Assembly (NCBI RefSeq): GCF_009739515.1
Contig: NZ_CP046535.1
Location: 1,178,001-1,242,000 of the forward strand
DNA length: 64,000 bases
Reading direction: 5' to 3'
Origin: Sphingomonas profundi
GTDB lineage: Bacteria; Pseudomonadota; Alphaproteobacteria; Sphingomonadales; Sphingomonadaceae
Shown here: one piece after another, positions 43,555 to 52,029 of the stretch
How the letters are laid out: the number at the start of each line of letters is the position of its first letter
Position numbering within the stretch: the first letter of the stretch is position 1
Translations under genes and position numbers: made by a program
The notes under the pieces: model-generated
Told to the model about the DNA's origin: nothing
The model's database searches: none
What the model saw: the letters and a program-made list of their open reading frames with translations, nothing else

Positions 43555-44433
43555 TCAGATGCCCATGCCCTTGAAAGTGTCGCACTGGGCGGGGTCGCCG
43601 CTGTCCAGCCCGCGCTTCAGCCACTCCATGCGCTGGGCGGAGCTGCCGTGGGTGAAGCTCTCCGGCACCGGACGCTGGCCGGCGGCCTCCTGCAGGGTGT
43701 CGTCGCCGATCGCCTGGGCGGCGCGCAGCCCTTCCTCCACGTCGCCCGGCTCCAGCAGGTTGACGTCGTTCTTGGCCCAGATGCCGGCGTAGCAGTCCGC
43801 CTGCAGCTCCATCCGCACCTGCAGCGCATTGCCCTGCGCCTCGCTGGCATTGGCCTGCGCACGGCGGACGCGATCGGCGATGCCGGTGAGGTTCTGCACG
43901 TGATGGCCCACCTCGTGCGCGATCACATAGGCCTGGGCGAAGTCGCCCGGCGCGCCGAACCGCTGGCGCAGCTCGTCGAAGAATTCGGTGTCGAGGTAGA
44001 TCTTGTTGTCGGACGGGCAGTAGAACGGCCCCATCGCCGACTGCGCCACGCCGCAGCCCGACGTGCCCGATCGGCTGTAGAAGCTGAGCACCGCCGGCGT
44101 GTATCGCTCGCCGGACTTGGCGAACAGATCGGTCCAGCGCCGCTCGGTGGAGCCCAGCACCTTCAAGGAAAGGCGCTGGCTGTCGGTGAGCTGGGACGGG
44201 TCGCCGCGGCTGGCCGGGCCGCTCTGCTGCACCGGCGCGATGCCGCCGCCGCCGCCCAGCAGTTGCAGCGGGTTGATGCCGAAGATCAGCGCCGCGATCA
44301 CGATGATCGCCAGCGTGCCGCAGCCCAGCCGGCCGCCGCCCAGCATCAGGCCGCCGGGCAGGCCGAAGCCGCCACCGCCGCCGCCCTGCTGCACCTCGTA
44401 GTTGCTGCTCTCCTGTTCGTCGTCGAGCCGCAT
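43555..44433 (-). CDS. Neutral zinc metallopeptidase (YpfJ family)
   Basis: The 292-residue protein has a Gly-rich cytosolic N-terminus, one transmembrane helix (LAIIVIAALIFGI) and an extracytoplasmic catalytic domain. It shows VIAHEVGHHVQNLTGI (HExxH zinc site) and QADCYAGIWA with a third ligand region. The family is known as putative neutral zinc metallopeptidase (YpfJ); its targets are unknown. ATG 44433 was selected from a longer frame because the upstream extension is atypical. It is divergent from the M1 aminopeptidase gene. Confidence 0.9.
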   Translation of the reverse strand: MRLDDEQESSNYEVQQGGGGGGFGLPGGLMLGGGRLGCGTLAIIVIAALIFGINPLQLLGGGGGIAPVQQSGPASRGDPSQLTDSQRLSLKVLGSTERRWTDLFAKSGERYTPAVLSFYSRSGTSGCGVAQSAMGPFYCPSDNKIYLDTEFFDELRQRFGAPGDFAQAYVIAHEVGHHVQNLTGIADRVRRAQANASEAQGNALQVRMELQADCYAGIWAKNDVNLLEPGDVEEGLRAAQAIGDDTLQEAAGQRPVPESFTHGSSAQRMEWLKRGLDSGDPAQCDTFKGMGI

Positions 44434-44560
44434 GGCCGCACTCCCCCCTGTCTCGTGCAAGAGAATGCTTCGTGCCCGAAACGGTTGCACGCGCATGCTT
44501 GCCGACATTGCGCGCTGTGCCTAAGCCGGCCGACAGCCTGAATAACATAAGGAAATCGCC

Positions 44561-47158
44561 ATGCGCCGGTCGCGCCTCGCCCTGCTCCCGATGCTGCTGA
44601 CGATCGGCGCCGCGCCGGCGGAGAAGGTGGTGCTGCCCGCGAACGTGACGCCGCTGCACTACGATATCCGCGTCGTGCCCGATGCGGCCAGGCTGAGCTT
44701 CACCGGCAGCGAGGACATCACGATCGCGGTGACGGCGCCCACCCGCACGATCGTGCTGAACGCCGCCGATCTGACGGTCGGCGCGGTGACGCTGGACGGC
44801 AGGCCGGGCCAGGCGAGCCTGGACGCGGCCGCGCAGACGCTGACGGTGAGCCTGCCCGCGCCCGTCTCGACCGGCCGGCACACGCTCTCGATCGCATGGC
44901 GCGGCACGATCAACCGCTCCGCCGCCGGGCTGTTCGCGGTCGACTATCAGGATCGCGACGGCAAGGCCGAACGGCTGCTCGTCACCCAGTTCGAGGCCGC
45001 CGACGGCCGCCGCTTCGCGCCGATGTGGGACGAGCCGGCGCGCAAGGCCACCTTCCGCCTGACCGCCGCCACGCCGGACGGCGACACCGCCTTCTCGAAC
45101 ATGCCGGTGGAGAGCAGGGCGAAGGCGGCGGACGGCCGCACCCTCGTCACCTTCGCCACCACGCCGAAGATGTCCAGCTACCTGCTGTTCCTGGGCATGG
45201 GCGACGTGGAGCGCAGGACGAAGCGCGTCGGCGCGACCGAGATCGGCATCATCACCCGCCGGGGCGCGATCGATCAGGGCGATTACGCACTGGAAAGCGC
45301 GGCGCGGCTGCTGACCTACTATAACGATTATTTCGGTACGCCCTATCCGCTGCCCAAGCTGGACATGATCGCCGCGCCGGGCAGCAGCCAGTTCTTCTCG
45401 GCGATGGAGAATTGGGGCGCGATCCTCTACTTCGACAAGGCGCTGCTCGTCGATCCGAAGCTCACCTCGGAGAATGAGCGGCAGCGTATCTTCACCGTCG
45501 TCGCGCACGAGATGGCGCACCAGTGGTTCGGCGATCTGGTGACGATGGCCTGGTGGGACGATCTGTGGCTGAACGAGGGCTTTGCCTCGTGGATGGAAGG
45601 CAAGGCCTCCAACGATCTCAACCCCGGCTGGAACAAGGCCGCGCAGGACGTGGCGTTCGAGCGGGAGCGCGCCTTCGCCGCCGATGCCCAGCCGAGCACC
45701 CACGCGATCGTGCAGAAGATCGCCACGGTGGACCAGATCAGCCAGGCGTTCGATTCGATCACCTACGCCAAGGGACAGGCGGTGATCGGCATGATCGAGG
45801 CCGCGCTCGGCCCGGACAGGTTCCGCGATGGCGTGCGCCGCTACATGGCCAAGTACAAATATGGCAACACCCGGACGGACCGGCTGTGGGCGGAACTGGC
45901 CGCCGCGTCCGGCCGCCCGGTCAAGCCGTTCGCCGATACCTTCACCTTGCAGGGCGGCGTGCCGCTGATCCGCGGGGGCGAGCCCACGTGCGTCGGCGGA
46001 GCCACGCGGCTGACGGTGTCGCAGGATCGCTTCGGCCTCGATCCGGCGGCGCGCACCCGGCGGCGGTGGATCGTGCCGGTGACGGTGACGGGCGGCAACG
46101 CCGTGGCGCGCGAAGACGTCAGCGGGCCGGCGGCGCGGCCGATCACCGTGCAGGGCTGCGGCCTCGCCGTCGTCAATCCGGGGCAGCAGGGCTATTATCG
46201 CTTCCTGCCCGCCGCCGGCCACTTCGCCATGTTGCGCGATCGCTTCGCCGGGCTGGTGCTGGCCGATCAGGTGGGCTTCATGGGCGACACGCTGGGCCTC
46301 GCCAACGGCGGCTATGCCGGCATGGATCGCTATCTAGGCCTGATCGATCACATTCCGGCCACGGCCGATCCGCTGGTGTGGCGGGTGGTCGCCTCGCAGC
46401 TCGCCTCGATCGATCTGCTGCTGAAAGGGGATACGGTGCAGCCGGCGTTCCGCGCTCGCGCGGCGGCATTGCTGGCGCCGCATTATGATCGCCTGGGCTT
46501 CGCGCCGAAGCGCGCCGACACGCCGGCGGAGAGCCAGCTGCGCGAGGTGCTGATCGCCACGCTGGGCCGGTTCGGCTACGCGCCGGTGGTGGCGTCCGCC
46601 CGCGCGGCGACGGCGGGCCGGCTGGACGATCTGCCGGCGGCGACGCGCGACGCGATCCTGGCCGTCTACGCCCGCAACGCCACCCCGGCCGATTGGGAGC
46701 GGCTGCACGCGATGGCGCTGGCGGAGCGCAATCCGCTGGCGCGCCGCGCGCTCTACGGCGCGCTGGCCGACGCGGACGATCCGGCGCTGGCGCAGAAGGC
46801 GCTGGCGCTGGCGATGACGGAGGAGGCGACCCTGCCCGATCGTGCTGCCATCCTGGCCGGCGTCGCCGCCGAGCATCCGGCGCTCGCCTTCGATTTCGCC
46901 AGTGCACGGGCCGGCGCGGTCAACGGCTTCGTCGAGACGAGTTCCCGACCGGGCTTCATCGTCGGCCTCGCCAGGGCCTCGAACGATCCGGCTCTGGCCG
47001 GGCGGGTGGATGCCTATGCCAACCGGGCGCTGCCGGCCGGATCGCGGCAGGGGGCGATGAACGCGATCAGTGCGATCCGCTACCGCGCCGCGCTCCGCCA
47101 GCGGCAGGCGCAGGCGATCGCGGCATGGGCGGGGACGCCCGCGGCGGCGGCGCGGTGA
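44561..47158 (+). CDS. M1 family aminopeptidase, exported
   Basis: The 865-residue metalloprotease removes N-terminal residues from peptides. It has a predicted signal peptide (about residues 1-22), the exopeptidase motif SAMENWGAI and the zinc site HEMAHQWFGDLVTMAWWDD followed by LNEGFASW. A tyrosine proton donor lies in the SITYAKGQAVIGM area. A large alpha-helical C-terminal (ERAP1-like) domain fills the last 350 residues. It is divergent from the YpfJ-type metallopeptidase gene. The signal peptide points to the periplasm, unlike cytosolic PepN. Confidence 0.93.
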   Translation: MRRSRLALLPMLLTIGAAPAEKVVLPANVTPLHYDIRVVPDAARLSFTGSEDITIAVTAPTRTIVLNAADLTVGAVTLDGRPGQASLDAAAQTLTVSLPAPVSTGRHTLSIAWRGTINRSAAGLFAVDYQDRDGKAERLLVTQFEAADGRRFAPMWDEPARKATFRLTAATPDGDTAFSNMPVESRAKAADGRTLVTFATTPKMSSYLLFLGMGDVERRTKRVGATEIGIITRRGAIDQGDYALESAARLLTYYNDYFGTPYPLPKLDMIAAPGSSQFFSAMENWGAILYFDKALLVDPKLTSENERQRIFTVVAHEMAHQWFGDLVTMAWWDDLWLNEGFASWMEGKASNDLNPGWNKAAQDVAFERERAFAADAQPSTHAIVQKIATVDQISQAFDSITYAKGQAVIGMIEAALGPDRFRDGVRRYMAKYKYGNTRTDRLWAELAAASGRPVKPFADTFTLQGGVPLIRGGEPTCVGGATRLTVSQDRFGLDPAARTRRRWIVPVTVTGGNAVAREDVSGPAARPITVQGCGLAVVNPGQQGYYRFLPAAGHFAMLRDRFAGLVLADQVGFMGDTLGLANGGYAGMDRYLGLIDHIPATADPLVWRVVASQLASIDLLLKGDTVQPAFRARAAALLAPHYDRLGFAPKRADTPAESQLREVLIATLGRFGYAPVVASARAATAGRLDDLPAATRDAILAVYARNATPADWERLHAMALAERNPLARRALYGALADADDPALAQKALALAMTEEATLPDRAAILAGVAAEHPALAFDFASARAGAVNGFVETSSRPGFIVGLARASNDPALAGRVDAYANRALPAGSRQGAMNAISAIRYRAALRQRQAQAIAAWAGTPAAAAR

Positions 47159-47219
47159 CAAATCGGTCATGACCGGCTGATCGCTTGATGCACTGCGGCA
47201 TAGCGGCCACATAGGGCGC

Positions 47220-48353
47220 ATGGCCGATAACGAACCCGTCCGCCGCGCCGCCTTGCCGCTGCCGGATCAGGTCGCCCTGGTGCTGCAGGGCGGCGGTGCG
47301 CTGGGCGCCTACCAGGCCGGCGTGTACGAGGCGCTGGCCGGCGCCGCGATCGAGATTGACTGGGTGGCCGGCATCTCGATCGGCGCGGTCAATGCCGCGA
47401 TCATCGCCGGCAATCCGCCGGCGCGCCGGGTCGACCGGCTGCGCGCCTTCTGGGACGGCGTCTCCGGCAGCCTGCCCAGCTTCCCGATCTGGCCGGGCGA
47501 GCGCATGCGCGAGGCGGTGCACCTGCTCTCCGCCGGGTGGGTGGCGGCGGCGGGCATCCCGGGCTTCTTCAGCCCGCGCCTGATTCCGCCGGTGCTGGCG
47601 CCGGCGGGAACGCCGGGCGCGCTGAGCTTCTACGACAGCGCCCCGCTCGCCGCGACCCTGGACGCGCTGGTCGACTGGGATCTGCTCAACGACGGGCCGG
47701 TGCGCCTGTCGGTCGGCGCGGTGGAGCTGGAGAGCGGCAACTTCCACTATTTCGACAGCCGGCGGGAGCGGATCGACGCGCGCCACATCATGGCTTCCGG
47801 CGCGCTGCCGCCGGGCCTGCCGCCGGTGGAGATAGACGGGCGGCTGTGGTGGGACGGCGGCCTCGTCTCCAATACCCCGCTCAGCCACGTGCTGGACAGC
47901 CAGGCGGGCGACCTGCTCGTCTTTCAGGTGGATCTGTTCGCCGCCGCCAACGATCGGCCGAAGACGATGATGGACGTGATGTCCCGCGCCAAGGAGATCC
48001 AGTTCTCCAGCCGCACCCGCCAGATATCGGACCAGCTGCTGAAGCTGCGGCGGGAGCGGGAGGCGATCCGCAAGGTGCTGGCCAAGCTGCCGGCGGACCT
48101 GGCCGGCGACCCCGACGTCACCGCGCTGGCGGAGGCCGCGCGCGAGCACAGCGTCAACCTCGTCCAGCTCGTCTACCGCGCCAATGCGTGGGAGGGCGGA
48201 TCGCGCGACTATGAGTTCTCCGCCCGCACGATGGGCGAACACTGGTCGGCGGGCCAGGCGGCGGTGGCGCAGACGATCACCCGCTCGGGCCTGCTCGCCA
48301 GCAACATCATCGACGGCAGGACGGCCGCCTTCGACCTAACCAGACCGGAGTAG
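47220..48353 (+). CDS. Patatin-like phospholipase with DUF3734
   Basis: The 377-residue protein has the patatin oxyanion-hole motif LVLQGGGALGAYQAGVYEAL, the nucleophile elbow GISIGAVNAAIIAG and the catalytic aspartate in WWDGGLVSNTPL. The last part (about 290-377) matches the DUF3734 C-terminal extension, with YEFSARTMGEHWSAG. In PHB producers such proteins are often encoded beside 3-hydroxybutyrate dehydrogenase, as here, where bdhA follows eight bases later. It likely hydrolyses lipid esters; the physiological substrate is unknown. Confidence 0.9.
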   Translation: MADNEPVRRAALPLPDQVALVLQGGGALGAYQAGVYEALAGAAIEIDWVAGISIGAVNAAIIAGNPPARRVDRLRAFWDGVSGSLPSFPIWPGERMREAVHLLSAGWVAAAGIPGFFSPRLIPPVLAPAGTPGALSFYDSAPLAATLDALVDWDLLNDGPVRLSVGAVELESGNFHYFDSRRERIDARHIMASGALPPGLPPVEIDGRLWWDGGLVSNTPLSHVLDSQAGDLLVFQVDLFAAANDRPKTMMDVMSRAKEIQFSSRTRQISDQLLKLRREREAIRKVLAKLPADLAGDPDVTALAEAAREHSVNLVQLVYRANAWEGGSRDYEFSARTMGEHWSAGQAAVAQTITRSGLLASNIIDGRTAAFDLTRPE

Positions 48354-48360
48354 AGACCCC

Positions 48361-49146
48361 ATGTTCCTCACAGGCAAGACCGCGCTCGTCACCGGCTCCA
48401 CCTCCGGCATCGGCCTCGCCTATGCCAAGGCGCTGGCGGCGGAGGGGGCGGCGGTGATGATCAACGGCTTCGGCGACGCCGACGCGATCGAGGCGGAACG
48501 CAAGGCGCTGGCCGAGACGAGCGGGGCGGGGGCCGCCTACTCCCCCGCCGACATGTCGAAGCCGGACGAGATCGCCGGGATGGTGAAGGCCTGCGCCGAT
48601 ACGCTGGGCGGGCCTGACATCCTGATCAGCAATGCCGGCGTGCAGCATGTCGCCCCGATCGAGGAGTTCCCGATAGAGAAATGGGATCAGATCATCGCGA
48701 TCAACCTCTCGGCCGCCTTCCACGCGATCCGCGCCGCCGTGCCGGGGATGAAGGCGAGGAAGTGGGGGCGGATCATCAACACCGCCTCCGCCCACTCGCT
48801 CGCCGCATCGCCGTTCAAGTCGGCCTATGTGTCGGCCAAGCACGGCCTCGCCGGCCTGACCAAGACGGTGGCGCTGGAGACGGCGACCTTCGGCATCACC
48901 GCCAACTGCATCAGCCCCGGCTATGTGTGGACGCCGCTGGTGGAGAAGCAGATCCCGGACACGATGAAGGCGCGCGGGCTGACGCGGGAGCAGGTGATGA
49001 ACGACGTGCTGCTCGCCGGCCAGCCGACCAAGCAGTTCGTCACCGCAGAGCAGGTCGCCAGCTTGGCGCTGTGGCTGTGCGGCGATGCCGCCGCCTCCAC
49101 CACCGGCGCGAACTTCTCGATGGACGGCGGCTGGACGGCGGCGTGA
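48361..49146 (+). CDS. bdhA: 3-hydroxybutyrate dehydrogenase
   Basis: The 261-residue short-chain dehydrogenase interconverts 3-hydroxybutyrate and acetoacetate with NAD. It has the nucleotide-binding motif TGSTSGIGLAYA, NAG in ISNAGVQHVAPIEEFP, and the catalytic serine, tyrosine and lysine in SAHSLAASPFKSAYVSAKHG. The C-terminal GANFSMDGGWTAA is typical of bacterial BdhA. It probably forms an operon with the patatin gene. It acts in ketone body or polyhydroxybutyrate use. Confidence 0.93.
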   Translation: MFLTGKTALVTGSTSGIGLAYAKALAAEGAAVMINGFGDADAIEAERKALAETSGAGAAYSPADMSKPDEIAGMVKACADTLGGPDILISNAGVQHVAPIEEFPIEKWDQIIAINLSAAFHAIRAAVPGMKARKWGRIINTASAHSLAASPFKSAYVSAKHGLAGLTKTVALETATFGITANCISPGYVWTPLVEKQIPDTMKARGLTREQVMNDVLLAGQPTKQFVTAEQVASLALWLCGDAAASTTGANFSMDGGWTAA

Positions 49147-49209
49147 GCGGCCGCATTGTGATCGCGGACGGCAGCGTATAGGCTCCGCGCGCTTACGGAA
49201 GGGTCGCGC

Positions 49210-49839
49210 ATGGCAGTCACTCGACGGGTCGCGATCGCCGCGATGATGCTGCTGTGCGGCTGCGCCGGGCGATCGGGCCAGGGCACCGCGGCCCCGCCGT
49301 CGCCCAGCTGGCGCACGATCGCCACCGCCGCCGACCGCGACCGGCTGCGCACGTGGCGCGATGCCTGGACGCGGGCGCTGGCGAAGGTGACGAGCCCGGC
49401 GGACCGCGCGGCGGTGGCGGCCGAGGGCCGCCTGCTCCAGCCCGACGCCGCCGAGATGGAGCCGGTGCCGCCCCCCGGCGACTATCGCTGCCGCACGATC
49501 AAGCTCGGCGCCAGCGGAACCGGCGGCATGGACTATATCGCCTACCCCGCCTTCACCTGCCGCATCGCCCGCGAGGCGGACGTGCTGAGCCTGACGAAGC
49601 TCGACGGATCGCAGCGGCCGGTGGGCCTGCTGTTCCCCGACGATGGCGGCCGCATGATCTTCCTGGGCACGATGATGCTCGGCGACGAGACCCGCGCGCT
49701 CGATTACGGCCGTGATCCGGTGCGCGACGTGGCCGGCCTGCTCGAACGGCTGGGGCCGCGCCGCTGGCGGCTGGTGATGCCCTTCCCGCGCTGGGAATCG
49801 ACGGTGGACGTGATGGAGCTGGTGCCGAAGGGCGGCTGA
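49210..49839 (+). CDS. DUF4893 family lipoprotein
   Basis: The 209-residue protein has a lipoprotein signal peptide with a lipobox-like LLCGCAG and an acylated cysteine, so it is probably attached to a membrane facing the periplasm. The mature part resembles DUF4893 proteins of sphingomonads (TWRDAWTRALAKVTS, GDYRCRTIKLG and VELVMPFP-like WRLVMPFPRWES). Its function is unknown. It lies 63 bases after bdhA, possibly with its own promoter, and converges on a membrane protein gene whose stop shares a palindrome with it. Confidence 0.75.
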   Translation: MAVTRRVAIAAMMLLCGCAGRSGQGTAAPPSPSWRTIATAADRDRLRTWRDAWTRALAKVTSPADRAAVAAEGRLLQPDAAEMEPVPPPGDYRCRTIKLGASGTGGMDYIAYPAFTCRIAREADVLSLTKLDGSQRPVGLLFPDDGGRMIFLGTMMLGDETRALDYGRDPVRDVAGLLERLGPRRWRLVMPFPRWESTVDVMELVPKGG

Positions 49840-49854
49840 GGGGCGGTTCAGCCG
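49833..49854. terminator. Palindrome spanning convergent stop codons
   Basis: CGGCTGA and TCAGCCG form a seven-base inverted repeat with an eight-base loop. The TGA of the DUF4893 gene and the stop of the convergent membrane gene are both in the arms. It may act as a shared 3'-end hairpin. No U-tract follows. Confidence 0.4.
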
Positions 49855-50609
49855 AGGCCGATCATCCGGCGGCTGAGCGCCAGCCACCAGGCCGGGTGGC
49901 CAAGCCACAGATACATCGCGACCGCCTCGTTCAGGATCAGGAGCGGCACGGCGCGCCGATAGACCGGGTGGACCCGGCCCAGCGTCACCCGGTCGTGCAG
50001 CATGCCCGCGCCGTACAGCAGCACGTTGCCGATGAAGAACCATGTCGCCATGCCCGGTATCGGCAACCGGCCGAAGCCGGCCTCCGCGATCGAGGCGGTC
50101 GAGAGGAACATCAGGCGCCGGTGCACGTCGGGCCGCCGGCGCCAGAAGATGCCGGCCCAGGCACACGGCGTGAAGGCGACGATGTCGGACAGGGGCGCTG
50201 CCAGAAAGGCGATGTCTCGCGCCAGATCGGTCGAGGGAAAGGCTTCCAGGTTGAAGCGGCGCATGACGATGGCGGTGGCGATGCCCAGTGGTGGCATCAC
50301 CAGCGCGAGCGCCAGCCCGAACCAGCCAAGCATGCGGTGCAGGCGCGGCCGCCCGGCATAGATCAGAATGTTCTGGACGACGTAGACCAGCATCCACGCG
50401 CAGAAGACGACCGAGTGGATCGCCAGCAGGGTGGGCCGGTGCACGGTCGGCCGCAGGACGTACTTGGGTATGTCGAACGACAGGCCGGCGACCATCAGCG
50501 CGGCGATGACCAGCGCCATGGCCAGATAGAAAAGCGATCTGCGCCGGACCCTCGCTCTGGGCCGGGGACCGTCCGTTATCCTGCGCGCGTCCATTCCCAG
50601 CACCGGCAT
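49848..50609 (-). CDS. Conserved polytopic membrane protein
   Basis: The 253-residue protein has a basic N-terminus and about six transmembrane helices, including FYLAMALVIAALMVAGLSF and WMLVYVVQNILIYAG. It shows several conserved His and Arg residues near helix ends (RPRLHRMLGWFG, RPDVHRRLMFL) that resemble heme-coordinating patterns in cytochrome-b-like proteins. I do not recognise a named family. ATG 50609 is used; ATG 50594 is possible. It lies on the same strand as prsR, prsK and the sugar transferase but about 50 bases further on. Confidence 0.6.
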   Translation of the reverse strand: MPVLGMDARRITDGPRPRARVRRRSLFYLAMALVIAALMVAGLSFDIPKYVLRPTVHRPTLLAIHSVVFCAWMLVYVVQNILIYAGRPRLHRMLGWFGLALALVMPPLGIATAIVMRRFNLEAFPSTDLARDIAFLAAPLSDIVAFTPCAWAGIFWRRRPDVHRRLMFLSTASIAEAGFGRLPIPGMATWFFIGNVLLYGAGMLHDRVTLGRVHPVYRRAVPLLILNEAVAMYLWLGHPAWWLALSRRMIGLG

Positions 50610-50665
50610 GGCGTGGAGACTGGCACGACCGCCTCTAATGTGAAGTTAATTCGCGGTTCGGCAAC

Positions 50666-52018
50666 TCACCCCTGCATGTCGTACTGCTTCATCAGGTCGT
50701 ACAAGGTCGGGCGGCTGATGCCGAGCAGGCGGGCGGCGCTGGAGATGTTGCCCTCGGTGCGGCCGAGCGCCTGCCGCAGCGCGCGGCGATCGGCCAGTTC
50801 GCGGGCGCCGCGCAGGTTGATCGTGGCGCCGTCCGCCTCCGCCAGATCGAGATCCTCGGGCGTCAGCAGCTTGCCATCGGCCATGATGACGGCGCGCTTC
50901 AGCCGGTTCTCCAGCTCGCGCACGTTGCCGGGCCAGGCCCATGCGTCGATCGCGGCCAGCGCCTCGGGCGTGAAGCCGCGCACTGAGGGGTTCATCGTCG
51001 CGGCGAAGCGCTTGAGGAAGTGGCGCGCCAGCAGCCCGGCATCGCCCGGCCGCCCGGCGAGCGAGGGGATGCGGACGACGATCTCGGCCAGGCGATAGTA
51101 GAGATCCTCGCGGAAGCGCCCGTCGGCGATCATCGCCGCCAGATCCTGATGCGTCGCGCAGACGATGCGGGTGTCCACCGGGATGCCGCGCCGCCCACCG
51201 ATCCGCTCGATCACCCGTTCCTGCAAGAAGCGCAGCAGCTTGACCTGGAGGGGCAGGGGGATGTCGCCCACCTCGTCGAGGAACAGGGTGCCGCCCTGCG
51301 CCAGCTCGATCTTGCCCTCGGTGGTCTTCACCGCGCCGGTGAACGCGCCCTTCTCATAGCCGAACAGCTCGGCCTCCAGCAGATTCTCGGGGATGGCGGC
51401 GCAGTTGATCGCGACGAACGTGCCATCGCGGCGGCGGCTGGACTGGTGGAGGCCCTTGGCCAGCAGCTCCTTGCCGGTGCCGCTGGCACCCAGCAGCATC
51501 ACTGACACGTCGGCGGCGGCGACCCGCTCGATCGTGCGGGCCACCTTCAGCATCTCGGGCGCGGCGGTGATGAGCCCGCCGAGCACGGTGTCGCCCTCGC
51601 CGCGCTCGGCCAGGCGGCGGTTCTCCGCCTCCAGCGCGTGGACGTGGAAGGCGCGCGCCACGATCAGCCCCAGCGTGTCGATATCCACCGGCTTGGCGTA
51701 GAAATCATAGGCACCGCCGGCGATCGCCTGCAACGCGCTCTCTCGCGCGCCGTGGCCGGAGGCGACGATCACCTTGGTGTCCGGCTTCAGCGCCAGGATG
51801 GCGGCGAGGGTGGCGAACCCCTCGCTGGTGCCGTCCGGATCGGGCGGCAGGCCCAGATCGAGCGTCACCACCGCCGGTTCGTGGGCGCGCACGGCATCGA
51901 TCGCGGCGGAGCGGGTGGTGGCCGGGATCACCTCATAATCCTCATAGGCCCAGCGCAGCTGGCGCAGCAGCCCCTCGTCGTCCTCGACGATCAGCAGCCT
52001 GGGTTTGTCGTCGGTCAT
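50666..52018 (-). CDS. prsR: PEP-CTERM-box sigma-54-dependent response regulator PrsR
   Basis: The 450-residue regulator has a receiver domain (1-120; [13 protein letters not shown] carries the phospho-acceptor). A sigma-54 AAA+ domain follows, with Walker [32 protein letters not shown] and the GAFTGA loop. A Fis-type helix-turn-helix ends the protein ([19 protein letters not shown]). This layout and its position after prsK identify PrsR of exosortase systems. The start used, ATG 52018, has GGGGAAC upstream; an ATG at 52033 overlaps the prsK stop. It should activate RpoN promoters of PEP-CTERM and exopolysaccharide genes. Confidence 0.9.
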   Translation of the reverse strand: MTDDKPRLLIVEDDEGLLRQLRWAYEDYEVIPATTRSAAIDAVRAHEPAVVTLDLGLPPDPDGTSEGFATLAAILALKPDTKVIVASGHGARESALQAIAGGAYDFYAKPVDIDTLGLIVARAFHVHALEAENRRLAERGEGDTVLGGLITAAPEMLKVARTIERVAAADVSVMLLGASGTGKELLAKGLHQSSRRRDGTFVAINCAAIPENLLEAELFGYEKGAFTGAVKTTEGKIELAQGGTLFLDEVGDIPLPLQVKLLRFLQERVIERIGGRRGIPVDTRIVCATHQDLAAMIADGRFREDLYYRLAEIVVRIPSLAGRPGDAGLLARHFLKRFAATMNPSVRGFTPEALAAIDAWAWPGNVRELENRLKRAVIMADGKLLTPEDLDLAEADGATINLRGARELADRRALRQALGRTEGNISSAARLLGISRPTLYDLMKQYDMQG

Positions 52019-52029
52019 TCCGTTCCCCG

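Noticed and set aside
49156-49182. TTGTGA...TATAGG before the DUF4893 gene as a promoter
   Set aside because: The spacer is only 15 bases, so it was not annotated.
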